A stretch of 64,000 bases of DNA from Psococerastis gibbosa (Eukaryota > Arthropoda > Insecta > Psocodea > Psocidae): assembly GCA_963971405.1 (NCBI GenBank), contig OZ020492.1, positions 19,436,204-19,500,203 on the forward strand. Direction: 5' to 3'. The notes under the pieces were generated by a model. It worked only from the letters and a program-made list of their open reading frames with translations, had not been told where the DNA came from and searched no databases. Positions 42,546 to 53,871 of this stretch are shown here, piece by piece; the stretch's first letter is position 1, and every line of letters starts with the position of its first letter. The position numbers and the translations under genes are program-made.

Positions 42546-42586
42546 GCACCATTGGTTTCGACAGATTGTCCTTCTCAATCGAGCTG
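42546..42586 (-). ncRNA. Hammerhead-like motif, duplicated copy
   Basis: Counterpart of 39751-39787: GAGAAGGACAATCTGTCGAA and then ACC in place of the GTC side. More decayed. Confidence 0.3.
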
Positions 42587-42745
42587 ATAAAGCTTAAAAT
42601 AAAAAAAAGCAATTGCAAGTTATAAACATTAAATCACGATGTAACTACAAATACACTACATATACGATCCTGCTGCCTAGTCCAACAAAGTAGAATTGCT
42701 AATAAACGTCAATATTTAATAGGAGTTTATTCCTATAATTAGCTG

Positions 42746-43501
42746 CGCGGGGCCCCCCCAAGGGCGGGTTCAGGACAGATTTTCGGGGGGGGGGGGGCAT
42801 TCCGGGAAAAGTGGGTGTAGCCTACCAAGCCAAATTAATTTTTAGCGATTGTGCAATTGGTGTGTTTGTTAGCGAAACAAGGCCCATTAATTTACAGTGT
42901 CTTACTTGAACAACCCAATCGCCTGATGCAGAGAGATACCAATGGGGCGTCCGGGGAAAAATCTAAAATATAAGGGCAAAATAGTGGGGTTTTACGCATT
43001 TTAACAGCAGTAATAATGCTTATTCATATTTTGGAATCAGGGGGGCATGGGCGGAAAATGGGGGGCTATGCCCCCAGCTCTGGCTAAGCCCCCCCCCCCC
43101 AGCCTCCCAGGTCTGGCCTTGCCCCCCTAGCATCCTAAGTAACTATAAAATTTATATGTATTGTCCCATCCATTAAACGAATAAAGTCCCAATTATTTTA
43201 TAGGAAGTCGCTATGTTGGATGTATTTATGAAAAAATAATAATAACTCAAGTCTTAACAAAATCTTCGTCTGTAAAATCTAGCCAATTGTCTCGAAGAAA
43301 TTCTCCGGGCCCCCATTGTTTAGAGTACATTCTTCGCCTTTAATATCTAACTGTTACTGCTCTAAAAACGCGTGAAAACCCAATATTTCAGGGATATTTT
43401 TCAAAAAATTTCACCCGGGAGAGACCGCCGGGCCCCCTTGTCCAGCAATTTTCATCGCCAGTGAAATCTAAACGTTACTAATATCAAAATGCGTACAATC
43501 C
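42746..43501. other. No gene seen; poly(G)/poly(C) patches
   Basis: G run at 42786 and C runs near 42756 and 43090. Sequences such as GGGCGGGTTCAGGACAG and CTGGCCTTGCCCCCCTAG look like hAT-MITE ends, but no target duplication could be matched. Confidence 0.35.
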
Positions 43502-43570
43502 CACTATTTTACTCCGCTAGGTTGGCTTAGTAATAGAACAAAAAAGTCCTTATTTATTTATTTATACATG
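43502..43570 (+). repeat. SINE B tail fragment
   Basis: ACTCCGCTAGGTTGGCTTAG, TAATAGAACAAAAAAGTCC and a TTTA tail. Confidence 0.65.
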
Positions 43571-43769
43571 TATTTAAAAATATAATATCTGAAAAATGTT
43601 AAGATTCTTTGTAGGTCCTAATACACACACTAAAATACACTTGATTTCTGGGGGGGGGGGGGTAGTCTTAAACCTCACCATGGAGGGGTTAAAAATGTTA
43701 AAAAAAACATCACGTGATTAATGGACAGCCCCTAGGTGCCTACTTAGAATTGGATCAACCCTATTCGTC

Positions 43770-43998
43770 TTGACATGTATAGTAGTGGAACGGACTCTGA
43801 CTTTCACCCGAAAGGTTGTTGGTTCAAGTCCTACACACTACACTAGTTACATTTTACATTTTCTGGCCATGCTTCGGAGGGTATGTAAAGCAGGTGGCCC
43901 CGGGCTTTCCTAGTTGAGTATCAGATAGGGCTCTATAGCCCTAACTCCGCTAGGTTGGCTTAGTAATAGAACAAAAAGTCATTATTTATTTATTTATT
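43770..43998 (+). repeat. SINE B, full copy
   Basis: Head TATAGTAGTGGAACGGACTC, box B GGTTCAAGTCC, body GGCCATGCTTCGGAGGGTAT, CCCGGGCTTTCCTAGTTGAG, CCGCTAGGTTGGCTTAGTAA and TTTA tail. About 20 extra bases (ACTACACTAGTTACATT) after box B. Confidence 0.78.
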
Positions 43999-44858
43999 TC
44001 TTTTACGTCCGACTTTTTTTTTAATTTTTGATTTTAGATACTAAGAAATTTAATTAAAAATTACTTTATGCGACTGTATATGTTGTGGTACTGCGTAACC
44101 ATCACAGTTAAGTGCGTCATATAAGTCTCAATCATTGAGTCGCACGAATTTTTCACAATTTCATAAAATGACTAAATATTATTATTATTATTAAAAAACA
44201 GCAACTGACCGGAACACGATCCCAGACATTAAATTTTATAGTATTATTAACAAGCGTGACATGACATTTGCTATAAGCAATTATAAATTATTTTAAATTT
44301 AATTACTAGCCTATCTATATTAACTTGAATAAATAATTGAAAATGTTGTAATTGGTGTAGAACAAGGGGTGACTACTGAGTATAATCTATTACCTATGGA
44401 CATATAGTATATGTGCGTCTTCACAAATATGAATTGATAAAAGTTAGGAACTGATCATCTTTAAAAAAATAAAAAGTTAAATGAAGTAAAAATTGAGAAT
44501 AAAACATATCTTACATAAAAATACCGCATCTTAAAATGTCATAAATCCTAATAGGATTTTAGGAAAGTTAAAAAAAGACTTGACCTACCGTATATGTTTA
44601 AGTGAAAAATGGCAAAAAAATCATTAATAAATAGTCTAACTAAAAAGAAAATAAGGCGAACACGTTTTTTAAAACAGTTTTTCACTTCTTGCAAAATAAA
44701 GTTTTTTTTGTTTTGTAAGTCTTGTGCTGTAGCCTAGTATCGTCTTGTGTATCCTGTGTAGTTAATTGTTGCTAGTCTTCTTCTTCTTCCCTGGGTAATT
44801 CTTCCGTGACTAAGAGGCGGAGGTAACGCATCATTGAGTCAACTTGTATCATTTTGAC
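43999..44858. other. No gene seen
   Basis: AT-rich spacer leading into the 3' side of a LINE fragment. Confidence 0.35.
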
Positions 44859-45207
44859 TTAAGTTGGCGCTGTCAGCCCTGGGGGACTTTTGGCCGCATT
44901 CACAACACCACGCCACCGGATCCTGTCCTTCGCCAGATCACACCAATTATCGGCCCGAACGCCAACTTCCTGCATATCTTCGTTTAGCTGGTCGCCATAG
45001 CGTCGTCTCGGACGCCCCAAAGGTCTTCTTCTGTTGGGACATGCCATCCATACTGCTTGTGCTGTTCTATCCGCTGGCATACGGACGACGTGTCCCATCC
45101 ACTGGAGCCTTCTGCTTCGTAGTATTTGTGTGACGTCTGACGAGCCGAAGAGTTGGTGGATTTCTTCGTTCGTTCGGATTCTCCAACTGTTGTTTTCAAA
45201 AACTCTT
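44859..45207 (-). pseudogene. LINE ORF2 C-terminus (RTE-like)
   Basis: An open minus frame of about 115 codons reads SWRIRTNEEIHQLFGSSDVT, then GHVVRMPADRTAQAVWMACP, RRPLGRPRRRYGDQLNEDMQ and LAKDRIRWRGVVNAAKS before a stop. This Gly-Arg-Pro-x-x-Arg ... Trp-Arg pattern is the common C-terminus of RTE and related LINE polyproteins. 5'-truncated: a stop lies in frame at about 45211. Confidence 0.65.
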
Positions 45208-45309
45208 CATCTATCATTTTGTCTGCCTTAAAAATAACAAAAAAGCTTTATTACAATTGACCACTTGTTTAAACACGATATATAAATTGTGTAATTATTA
45301 TGTTTTTAG

Positions 45310-45754
45310 CATTGGCAGTAGATGAACCACGATTTTCGTTTATGCAGAGCAGTGGCCGAGCTGTCAGCAAAGCTCAAACGCCCTCAACTCAACAAGTCAT
45401 CCAGACATTTTAAAGAAAATTTAATGAAAAAGTAAGTTATAAATTGCTTCTCAGTCAAATGGGGCCAAATGGATGGACCTCCTGATACGAAACGAAGGAC
45501 TTTTCAAAACCATAAAATTCTAAGGAACCATTGAGGGCGGCAATGCTAGGGGTCGGGGTAATGGAGAGTTGAATGAACCTGCCGAAAATTGGAAACAAAA
45601 TTGGCAAACTTTGGTGAAACCTATTGATGATGGATTGCGACGTAGGAAGACGAACCTGAGAGCAGAGGCTGCCGCCACCACATCATTTAAGAAGGGCACC
45701 ACCGCAGTTCTAGTCCAGGGACATCTCCGACATCAGATGGTCGGATTTTCTTAA
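45310..45754 (+). pseudogene. Possible broken coding sequence, unidentified
   Basis: After an acceptor-like TTTTTAG, one frame reads LAVDEPRFSFMQSSGRAVSK and on to TQQVIQTF then stops. After a GTAAGT, a further stretch reads WGQMDGPPDTKRRTFQNHKI and, in another frame, NEPAENWKQNWQTLVKPIDD and LRAEAAATTSFKKGTTAVLV. The gap between pieces is too short (about 22 nt) to be an intron. It may be a decayed retrocopy. Confidence 0.22.
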
Positions 45755-45825
45755 CTTCTAACTACAAATTTAAAAGTTATAGCCAAGTTTTGGTAAAAAC
45801 AATGGCTGCTACACTTGATACATAC

Positions 45826-46176
45826 ATAGCAACTCATTTCAATTTCCTGCCGGTTCCGCATCCCGACCATTAGAGAAGATACCGCGTCCCCCTTTTCACC
45901 TAAATCTTCGAGCAGTCTGTCATTTTCTTTCTCTAAGCGTGAACGTTCCGCAAACAACCGTATTTGCTCTTCCAATAGCCGTTGCTGCTCTTCTTTCAGC
46001 CGGGTCTTTTCTTGTTTCAGGTAGAAAAGTTCTTGAGGTCTTTCATAGTTTTCCCTGCGCAGCCGGGTGTTATTCATTAATAAATTGATGAGTTCTGCAA
46101 TGTCCAATGCTGTTCCTGTAATAAACGTGTCGATTTCTTCAAATAAATCCAAATTGCGCAATTGGTTTTCATTGAG
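45826..46176 (-). CDS. Coiled-coil exon, 117 codons, phase 0-0
   Basis: Acceptor TTTTCATTTTTCAG precedes CTC AAT GAA on the minus strand, and GTATGT follows TGC TAT at the other end. It reads LNENQLRNLDLFEEIDTFIT, a short helical lead, then a dense coiled coil rich in Leu, Arg, Glu and Gln (LKEEQQRLLEEQIRLFAERS). The donor could also be one GTATCA further on. With the exon at 46394-46813 it forms one transcript, both ends in phase 0 with a 217-bp intron. A coiled coil after a multivalent linear-motif array would suit a dimeric scaffold. Not recognised further. Confidence 0.5.
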
Positions 46177-46393
46177 CTGAAAAATGAAAATTATTATGTT
46201 AAAACCGAATTTTTTAGCGTATAGGAGTAATTACAGACAATATTAATCATGTGGGCGGTACGTACTTACTATCAACCCTAAATATGCACCCTTGTGCGTT
46301 CCAAAGAGGGCGGTTGATTTGGCGAATTTAAGGATGTGATACCCTTCCCGTCATTACAGTAGATGACACAACGGAAGTGAGAAGAAAACTTAC

Positions 46394-46813
46394 TTCTCCG
46401 TCTGTCTGCGCGCTGTTATCAACCAAGCCACCTGGAGTTACATCTCCTTCTGTCTGTATGCAGGCATCAGGCACCCTTTCTGTCTGCATGCTAAGGTCAA
46501 CCTTCCCATTAGCAGTAACTCCTACTTCAGTCACTGTGCAGGCATCAGTCGTCCCATCTGTCTGCGTACTGGCATCAGCCGCCCATTCTGTCTGAGAGCT
46601 GGCGGCAACTATGCAATGAGCAGTTTCGATTACTTCTGTTGCGCTCATACTAGTGTACGTGCTGGCCACATAATGAACCTGTTCTCCTTTGAGGGTGCTT
46701 TTATTGGCCTCCACGCGAGGAATCTTTCGCTCAGGAGAGTTGTCGGTGTTGTCCCCATCATCGTTGCCACCCTCAGCTTTTTCGTATTGAAGCATGGTTG
46801 CCATAGCAATATT
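46394..46813 (-). CDS. Exon with tandem Q-T-[E/D] motif array (LC8-like), 140 codons
   Basis: Acceptor TGTTTATTGCAG precedes AAT ATT GCT; donor GAGAA|GTAAGT. Exon phase 0-0, continuous with 45826-46176. The first part is acidic and polar (GGNDDGDNTDNSPERKIPR). Then come repeats: SSQTEWAADA, STQTDGTTDA, CTVTEVGVTANGKVDL, SMQTERVPDA, CIQTEGDVTPGGLVDN and SAQTDGE, an alternation of 10- and 16-residue units. Most have Gln-Thr followed by Glu/Asp. Dynein light chain LC8 binds short Gln-Thr motifs (TQT type), often as several in a row; binding here is an inference. The minus strand is the sense strand. Promoter and other exons were not found. Confidence 0.5.
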
Positions 46814-46867
46814 CTGCAATAAACAGGTCAATTTGCAATATATTATAAATGAGTAAGTAAGTAGTAA

Positions 46868-47175
46868 GCAGTGGCGAGTTTCTGGGGGGGGGGCTGTGAA
46901 TCATTTGGCGCCCCCCCCCCCAGCCATTTTCATAAAAATTCATAAAAAATGGGAAGCCAATGCAACTAATGCTCAGCGACGTACACAGCTTTTAAATGAG
47001 GGGGGCACGACCACAATACCCCTTGCACAGGGTTTTGGAGGCCCAAGGGAGGACCCGGGGGCTCCCCCAGGGGAAATGTTTCAAAATGGGGATATTTTTT
47101 TGAAACAAAAAATCGGCCCAAAATAGTGGGGCTTTACGTATTTTGACGGCAGCCACATTTATAGCCCCTGGACCA
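46868..47175. repeat. Poly(G)/poly(C) repeat with CAGTGGCG start
   Basis: Begins CAGTGGCGAGTTTCTGG with a G run and a C run soon after. The start resembles hAT termini (compare 13512), but I could not find the matching far end. Confidence 0.3.
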
Positions 47176-47385
47176 AAAAGAGCTCAGCCTCTCTTGAGAC
47201 ATTGACGTTCGTAATTCGATTTTTTATTAATTTTCATATACAGGTCCTTTTTATGATTGTAGACTCAAGCTGAGTAACATTTAAAAAGCTGTGTCACTGA
47301 ACATAAAAATTTGTTTTTTAGCTAACTGAATTATAATCTAGCCTGTCCAGGTATTGTAACAGCAGAAGCTAATCGATTCTTGTTG

Positions 47386-47451
47386 CTTTCTTATTTATAC
47401 GTAGCATAATATAATATAATTGTGATTGTATAATTTAACAGAAATACATAT

Positions 47452-47482
<31 letters not shown>

Positions 47483-48090
47483 TAAGGAAAGAGTTATGGC
47501 GTTTGAAATTTTCGATTTTGGGATTTCAGTGGATTTATACGTTTTGAGTAATCCAAAAAAAGTGTTTTTTACGAAATGTCTCTCAGTCTGTCTGTTTGTC
47601 TGCCTGTCGGCGACTACTATAGGTGAATCAATCTCTCTGTAGGTCCTTCTTTCTGTTCTTCGATTTTTGTACAAACTACTTATTGGATTTCAATGAAATT
47701 ATGCATGTAGGTTCACAAGAATCATGTCTCGTGAAATTATTATTATTATTCTGGACTAACTCAATTTTGGTATGTTTTAACCTAAAAACCTAAAAAAATG
47801 GTTACAAATGAATTCTCAAACATCCAACGATTTTTTTTTTAAATCACATGTAGTGTATTAATTACTAATACAAACCAAATCCAACAGGTCACGTACCCCT
47901 TGAAATGATGTGGTTCTGGTTTCTGTGGTAACTTCCTATCGATTTTTCAGGTATGCTTTAGGTGTTCAATAGAGTAACAAAACCAGGTTACTTTTCCGAA
48001 CAAATTATTTACCAAGGAACTATAACACTACCTATTTTAATGATAAATAGGAAATCATGTACGGGTTCACTCGTACCTGTTAGTTTGATA
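47386..48090 (+). mobile_element. Repeat A copy 9, diverged, with LINE tail inserted
   Basis: Begins TTGCTTTCTTATTTATACG; resumes TAAGGAAAGAGTTATGGCG after the insertion. A degraded TCTG block, GTAGGTTCACAAGAATCATG and a diverged terminal region follow. Lacks poly(G). Confidence 0.6.
47408..47480 (+). repeat. Retroposed LINE 3' tail in repeat A copy 9
   Basis: TGTGATTGTATAATTTAACA, AATACATA and eight TTTA units, very like the fragment at 19240-19365. Confidence 0.5.
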
Positions 48091-49450
48091 TATTATTGTT
48101 ATTATTTTTATTTTTTATTATTATTTTTACTATTTTTCGTCCACTTTGGAGCCCATATGAGATGTGTTGCCGGTTGCCACAGTTTGGGAAAGAATGAAAA
48201 AATATTTATTTGATGAAGCAGTAGGATATGTAGGTAGGTATTTACACTTATTACCATAAAGAAAGAACACAAGAAGACCCTGTGCCCAATAACTCATTTT
48301 AAAAGCGCGTAAAACTGAAAAATGTATCAGATGCCAGGTGGCAAGTTTACACTGATGAAATGCCGGTTGGAATGTGCGGACTTGCCTATGTTAACGGACA
48401 GAAAATACTGTTTAATACTTCAGCTGCTATGGACTCTTGGAAATATAGAGGAAAACACAGTTTTATTTTTATTTTTCAGGAATTGACGCGTGTGTTTTAT
48501 TTTTATTAAGATCATCAAGTTCCTTTCGCTTAGAAGTGAGAGAAGAAATCGGCTAAGTTCATTATTAGACCTGAAGAAAAAAAGGTTATTAGTAATCCTA
48601 TAAAAATAGTGTCAGCTTTGTTTTAATTTCTTGTTTTATATAGGAGAAATTGTCAGGTTAAGGGGGCTCAACACGGGTAATCTTTTGGGCCCCCGTAGGC
48701 ATTTCCTCTCGTCCGCTTTGATCTCGACTGATATTTTTGTAAATTACTTTACTGCCGTTCAATATAATATTCATTCATTCAGGCTACGAACATGTGAAAC
48801 TTCACATCTAGCTCAGGCTATTATAGGCGGTGTTAATGTATTTTGACGCGTTCTCTTACAATTAATCAATGGAAAAACATTATGTAAACCAGGAAAAATT
48901 AAATTAAATTGTAAAAGAAATTAATATTCCCAGAGATAGAAACGCTGGCCAAGTTTCTCATAAATGTAGCCTAATAAAGAACTTGGCAGGATTTCCAATT
49001 TCCGAACAGATATAGGTTACAATTCATGTTGGTATGGACAATGGTATGCTTTTGAAAGCAACTTAATTAAGCACTAATAAAAATACGTCGATATTAGGGC
49101 AGACCCCAAAATTGAAATATTTTAATATTCAAGCACACCCAAATTTCGTATTGCTTATTTGAAATTATAATTATTTACAATGGAACTACCCATATTATCG
49201 ATCTCGGTATATATATATATATATACTATTTGATGAATTGAAAGCATGTATTTGTACACTCTTACCGGTCAAAAAATAAACAAAGGGGGGGGGGGGCATG
49301 AGGATATATATGTGAGCACCTCCAAAATGTTCACCAAGCCGTCGCCAATGTGTTGATTATATTTGATTGCTTGCCTATTTATACGGTAGTATAAGGACAT
49401 ACTTACTTTTTACTTCAGCTAACGCCCGTTCTTGGCTGCTCGCCGATTAA
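48091..49450. other. No gene seen
   Basis: Contains a decayed scrap of repeat A-like ends at 49230-49265 and 49375-49405, a G run at 49286 and an AT array at 49205. ORFs here lack motifs. Confidence 0.35.
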
Positions 49451-49826
49451 GAGTACGTTCAGATGACAAGCGTTCAACGCGCGTTTAGATAACGCGCGTT
49501 GACAACTGCATACATTTTATTCAGGCTGTACACATGTTCACGCGCGTTTTAATAAAGCGCGCGTTGAACGCTGCGCCAGCGCTCGGCAGTCGTCAGCGCG
49601 CGTCAACGCGCGCTTTGAGATCATTGGTTTTCTATATTTCCGTTCAGTTGAGCGCGCGCTTTCGACGCGGATAGACGTATATTAGGGTTCTTCAGTACAG
49701 TACAGTACAGGTACTGAATACCATGGTGGTCGCTGCAACGCGTGTTTGACGCCTGACAAGCGCGTATCATGTAAACACTATACAAAAATTTAACGCGCGC
49801 TGAGCGCTTGTCATCTGAACGTACTC
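49451..49826. mobile_element. CpG-rich TIR element, 376 bp
   Basis: Ends GAGTACGTTCAGATGACAAG and CTTGTCATCTGAACGTACTC are exact complements. The left flank is TTAA and the right is TTCA, so a TTAA target with one change is possible. Interior is dense in GCGCGC, unlike anything nearby. Confidence 0.7.
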
Positions 49827-49830
49827 TTCA

Positions 49831-50934
49831 CGCCGCGCCTCCCAATACGTAAGTGCCGATCACTGTCGTTGATATCATGTAGGGCAGGGCAGTGGGCAAG
49901 GTGGTCTACAGTGCCTTCCTCCTGTCCTCCAGCGAGTATAGGAGACACATTGGGCTGTCAGCCACCCCTATTTTGTTTAAATCGTGCCCTGTGGCCATTC
50001 TGAAGGTGGCCACAGCCTCTTCCAGGGGCAGGTTGCTAAAGAGGGGTGTTGTAAGTAACGGTTCCCCTCTTTTGCTAACTGCTGTTGCCTTCTAGGAGTC
50101 CGAGATTGCCTTTACGGGTTGAAATAGCGTTAGTATAAGGAAAGCTTTGTGATGGTCGAACTTTTCTCAGAACTGCGATTTTCGGCCACACTTGATGCAA
50201 TGCGAACAGTTGTTTTTTAACGATTAATTACGGGAGGTTTTATTTGCATTTTATTTGAGTTTTAGGTCTGTTTACAAATAAATTTCTTTATTTCTTTATT
50301 ATTTATTTAGTTACAATATTTTCCTGGACGTTGGTTAACTTCGGGTATACAGGTATGTTTGAGGTGGTAAATAGAGGAAAACAACCAAAAAGGTTGCTTT
50401 TCCATGCAAAGTATAGTTTACCCATCAATCGATGTGCTTTACGAAAGGAAAAAAAATTAAAAATTAAATTACCTTTTTCAGTCAATTCTGAACAGAAATA
50501 TCCCGTACGACATGTACGATATATGCCGAATAAGAACTATTTTTACTCCAGGGGCAAATCCAGAGTTTCGCAGTATGTTTCAGAAAGGAGAACCCTCTCA
50601 TCGACTTAGCTAATTGATATCACATCAAAGTACTGTATTTGAGAGCTAATGAAATTAGCTACCTACTTATCTAATATTTTCTAATTTTGAATTTACTGAG
50701 CCACAAAGAAACATTTTTAACAGCAATAAACAGCAGAATTCAATCGAGTTGTCAAATTTACGTGCTCCCGAACAAATTTTGAATTTCGGGCTACAAAACT
50801 AAATTTGGGCGGAAATTGACTGACAGATATTTTGATTGGAAACTTGTAACTCACCAACTCAACAAACCAGGTCAAAATTAGATTGGAAAGCGTATCACCG
50901 AACATCTCATGTTATCAATTGTGTCACCGTATTT
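49831..50934. other. No gene seen
   Basis: A scrap of repeat A (GTATAAGGAAAGCTTTGTGA) at 50132-50165 is the only recognisable piece. The plus ORF at 50331-50609 has no known motif. Confidence 0.35.
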
Positions 50935-51080
50935 CGGGGGGGGGGGGGGGGATATTGCATGGTGGTTTTTATTTTTCCTCTCAAAATCTGATTCTATCTA
51001 GTATCAAACCATTTCATTTCGGGGGGGGGGGGGGTGTTTGAACCCCATGAACCCCCCCCCCCCCTTGGCTACGGCCTTAC
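50935..51080. repeat. Poly(G)/poly(C) block shared with the right end of the window
   Basis: Two G runs and a C run. AACCCC, CATGAACCCCCC and TTGGCTACGGCCTT also occur at 63935-63966. The last block is like a hAT MITE end (CCTTGGCTACGGCCTTGCCC). Confidence 0.45.
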
Positions 51081-51097
51081 CCGCGCTTATAGCTTTT

Positions 51098-51846
51098 GCT
51101 TTCCAATTTATACGTAGTAGTATAAGGAAAGCTTTGCGATGGTCAAAATTTTCGATTTCGAGATTTCAACGGATTTACACGTTGTGGTGTCCCAAGAACG
51201 CGAAAAAGTGTTTTTTACGAAATGTCTGTCTGTCGCTCTGTCTGTCGCTCTGCTCTGTCTGTCGCTCTGTCTATCACTCTGTCACTTTGTCTGTCGCTCT
51301 GTCTGTTCATCAATTTCCGGGCAAACTGCTTGGTTGATTTTGATGAAATTTGGCATGTATGTTCACAAAAATCATGCCACGGGAATTTATATTTTATTTT
51401 GGGGGGTTTGATTTCAAAAAACTCCAAAAAAACCTCAAAAAAAAAATTATTTCTCAAAAACGGCTCGAACGATTTCTTTTCAATTCACATATTATGTAGT
51501 AGTCATTATTAATGTTAACAAAATGCGGTGGGTCTGTTGCCCCTTTAAGTTTTCTTCTGGGGTTAAAAAATAAAAAAAAGTCAATTTTTCATGAAAAATG
51601 ACTAAAAAATAATATATTTTCTGCGGAACCTTTCTATCGACGATTTCTACCTTCAGGTATGTTTTAGGTGTTGAATAGAGTAACAAAACCGAACCGGTTT
51701 CTTTCCCAAAAAAGTGTTTGGTTTTGTGAAAAAAAATATTTTTGAAGAAATTATAGAAAATTCACGCTCCAATACGTTAACTCATTATCTCTATCTTCTA
51801 ATTAATAAATTGGAAAGCATGTTCGAGTAAACTCGGACCGGTTCTT
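51098..51846 (+). mobile_element. Repeat A copy 10, poly(G) region deleted
   Basis: Starts TGCTTTCCAATTTATACG, has a long mixed TCTG/TCGC array (51225-51310) and ends with ATAAATTGGAAAGCATG and the CCGGTTCTT hairpin end. About 90 bp including the poly(G) tract is missing. The arrays give long Ser/Val/Leu-rich ORFs in several frames. Confidence 0.75.
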
Positions 51847-51849
51847 TTA

Positions 51850-53561
51850 GAGCGAACGATTTTCCATATTTAGTTAAGGGTTGCATAGTTTCATTTTTGA
51901 AGGATTCGGCAAATGCGTATCGCAATGAGGTAGTTAAACAAAATGGAACTACAGTTTGGTAGCTTTTTCTTTGTTGAGAACTTTACTTATTAACTTTTGA
52001 GACAAAATAAACGACTTAACAAAGTATTATGAAATATAGATTATCATAACTACAGCTACAGGTTTAGAACCCCTGTTACTGTTTAGAGTTTTGGAGTAGG
52101 CTATTTCAATAGACTAAGTCTTTGTCTATTAAATCTAATCTGTACTAGCTGCTGTCAAAATACGTACACCCCTCCATTTTGGGCTTAATTGTTCAAAATA
52201 TGTTCCACGGGGGGTGAGCCCCTTACTTAAAGGTACATTAATCTTCGTTCGAAAAAAAAACTAATCTTTATCACTATCAAAATGCGCATACCACGCTAAC
52301 CCGCGGTTAATTTTTCAAAACTTTTCTTCTTACTGGGCTTTGTACCAACTTTTCACAAACATACGTACATTAAACCAGCCTCCCCCCCCCCCTCCCCAAG
52401 AGAAATTCTGCATACCAGTCTGCCTTACGTTAATACGCCATTGACTATTACTATTGATGTTAAAACTGGATAATTTGAAAATTGATGAAAGTGATTCAAA
52501 CGAAACTACATATAAATGATATTCCATAATTTAATAAATTTACGGGATGCATCATCCGTTATAGCATATACACTTTTCTGCAGGGGTTCACGTCAAAACT
52601 AAGGAGTAATTGGACATTGTCGCTCTTTTTATGAAGTGTTAAATCTCCAAAAACGTACTTTTTCAGGAGAGCGTTTTAAAGTTTTTTGGATGTTGTTTTA
52701 TTTTATTTCTCACCCAGTTTTGCACTTATCTAACCCATTTTTTTTCCAAATAAAATACTTCGCACTGTTATCTTTTAAACAACATTTTCACTTTTGTAAC
52801 CAAATTCACTCACGTTTTCGAGCAAATAATTTCTGAAACAAGTTGACAAGTTGTAACACTTTCCTCTCCAAAAAGTGCAAATATCAATGTTGTAATGCAC
52901 GTTGCAACTCTTTTGTACCAAAATTGTAGCTTCATTGTACCAAAATGCTTATAAACACAGACGCTAAAATATATAAAAAAAAAATTCTAATTTAAGATTT
53001 TTTCTTTATACGGACAAAACGAAGTATTTTTTCATGAAAATCCCATGATGTAATATAATTTAGTTACTGGTTTAAAAACTAAATACAAATCTGCATAAAT
53101 TTTTGTCGAAAACGAAATTAAGTTCCCTGCAAAAAGCTGGCGTAATGGCGTGTATATTGAGGAAGGCCGTGCACCCGGAGTACACAGTGACATTGGAGGA
53201 CCAGACTTGCGAATGAGGACAACGACAAGACGGCAGCCACTTTCTGGCTTGCTCGAGACTAGCATCAGAAGCTGTGTCCCAGACAGGTCTCTCAGATGAC
53301 AATGACAAGGCCATCCACGCCGCAATGTCTTGGATCAACCTCTCCTAGGCTTGGACACGTTAAGTAAGTAGCACAGTGGTATGTAATACAAAATATACAA
53401 AATATATGCGGTTAGGGGCAAGATCAGAGCGTCAATGCCTAATGCCACGGTTTGGAGCATGAAACTAAGTTGAATTTTACCAACCAATTAAATCGCCAAC
53501 TGGTTACCGCTGACCGATATTCTATTTGACCTGGCCAATTATGTATTTTAAACACTCACAT
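51850..53561. other. No gene seen
   Basis: AT-rich with C runs at 52382. Minus ORFs at 53032-53338 overlap in two frames, with no motif recognised. Confidence 0.35.
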
Positions 53562-53735
53562 CGACTTCGATGGGTAGGTGATAGCGTGCTTGTACCTGTG
53601 CGAGTCTTTACACGCCATGCGATCGGAGACGTGTCGTAACGCAACACGGGTACTAACCTACAGAGGCGACTTAAGAGGTCAATCGGATACATTCAATAAA
53701 TTGTTTGTATGTAATTAACTTTAAAAAAAAAGTTA
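53562..53735 (+). repeat. SINE C, full copy
   Basis: CGACTTCGATGGGTAGGTGA, CTGTGCGAGTCTTTACACGC, CGGAGACGTGTCGTAACGC, ACACGGGTACTAACCTACAG and the tail. Box A-like start; box B is not obvious. Confidence 0.65.
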
Positions 53736-53871
53736 AATTCATCATACATTTCCCCATTTCATGGGGAGAGCCACGGCCCCCCCCCCCCCCTATATGCGCC
53801 ACTGGCTCAACAGTGAATGAAGACACTGCTGCAGTATAATCTGCCTTAGTGCACCAATCTATTTCCTACAG

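Larger units (their letters stand above)
42001..42745 (+). repeat. Segmental duplication, copy 2
   Basis: Second copy of the 39103-39965 unit, more diverged, including the upstream intron, exon and the left part of the Penelope-like remnant. Confidence 0.75.

Noticed and set aside
49892-50095. Plus-strand ORF of 67 codons
   Set aside because: No motif, no splice support and no homologous copy in the window.
53032-53338. Two overlapping minus-strand ORFs (88-97 codons)
   Set aside because: Neither gives a recognisable domain and neither frame is favoured.
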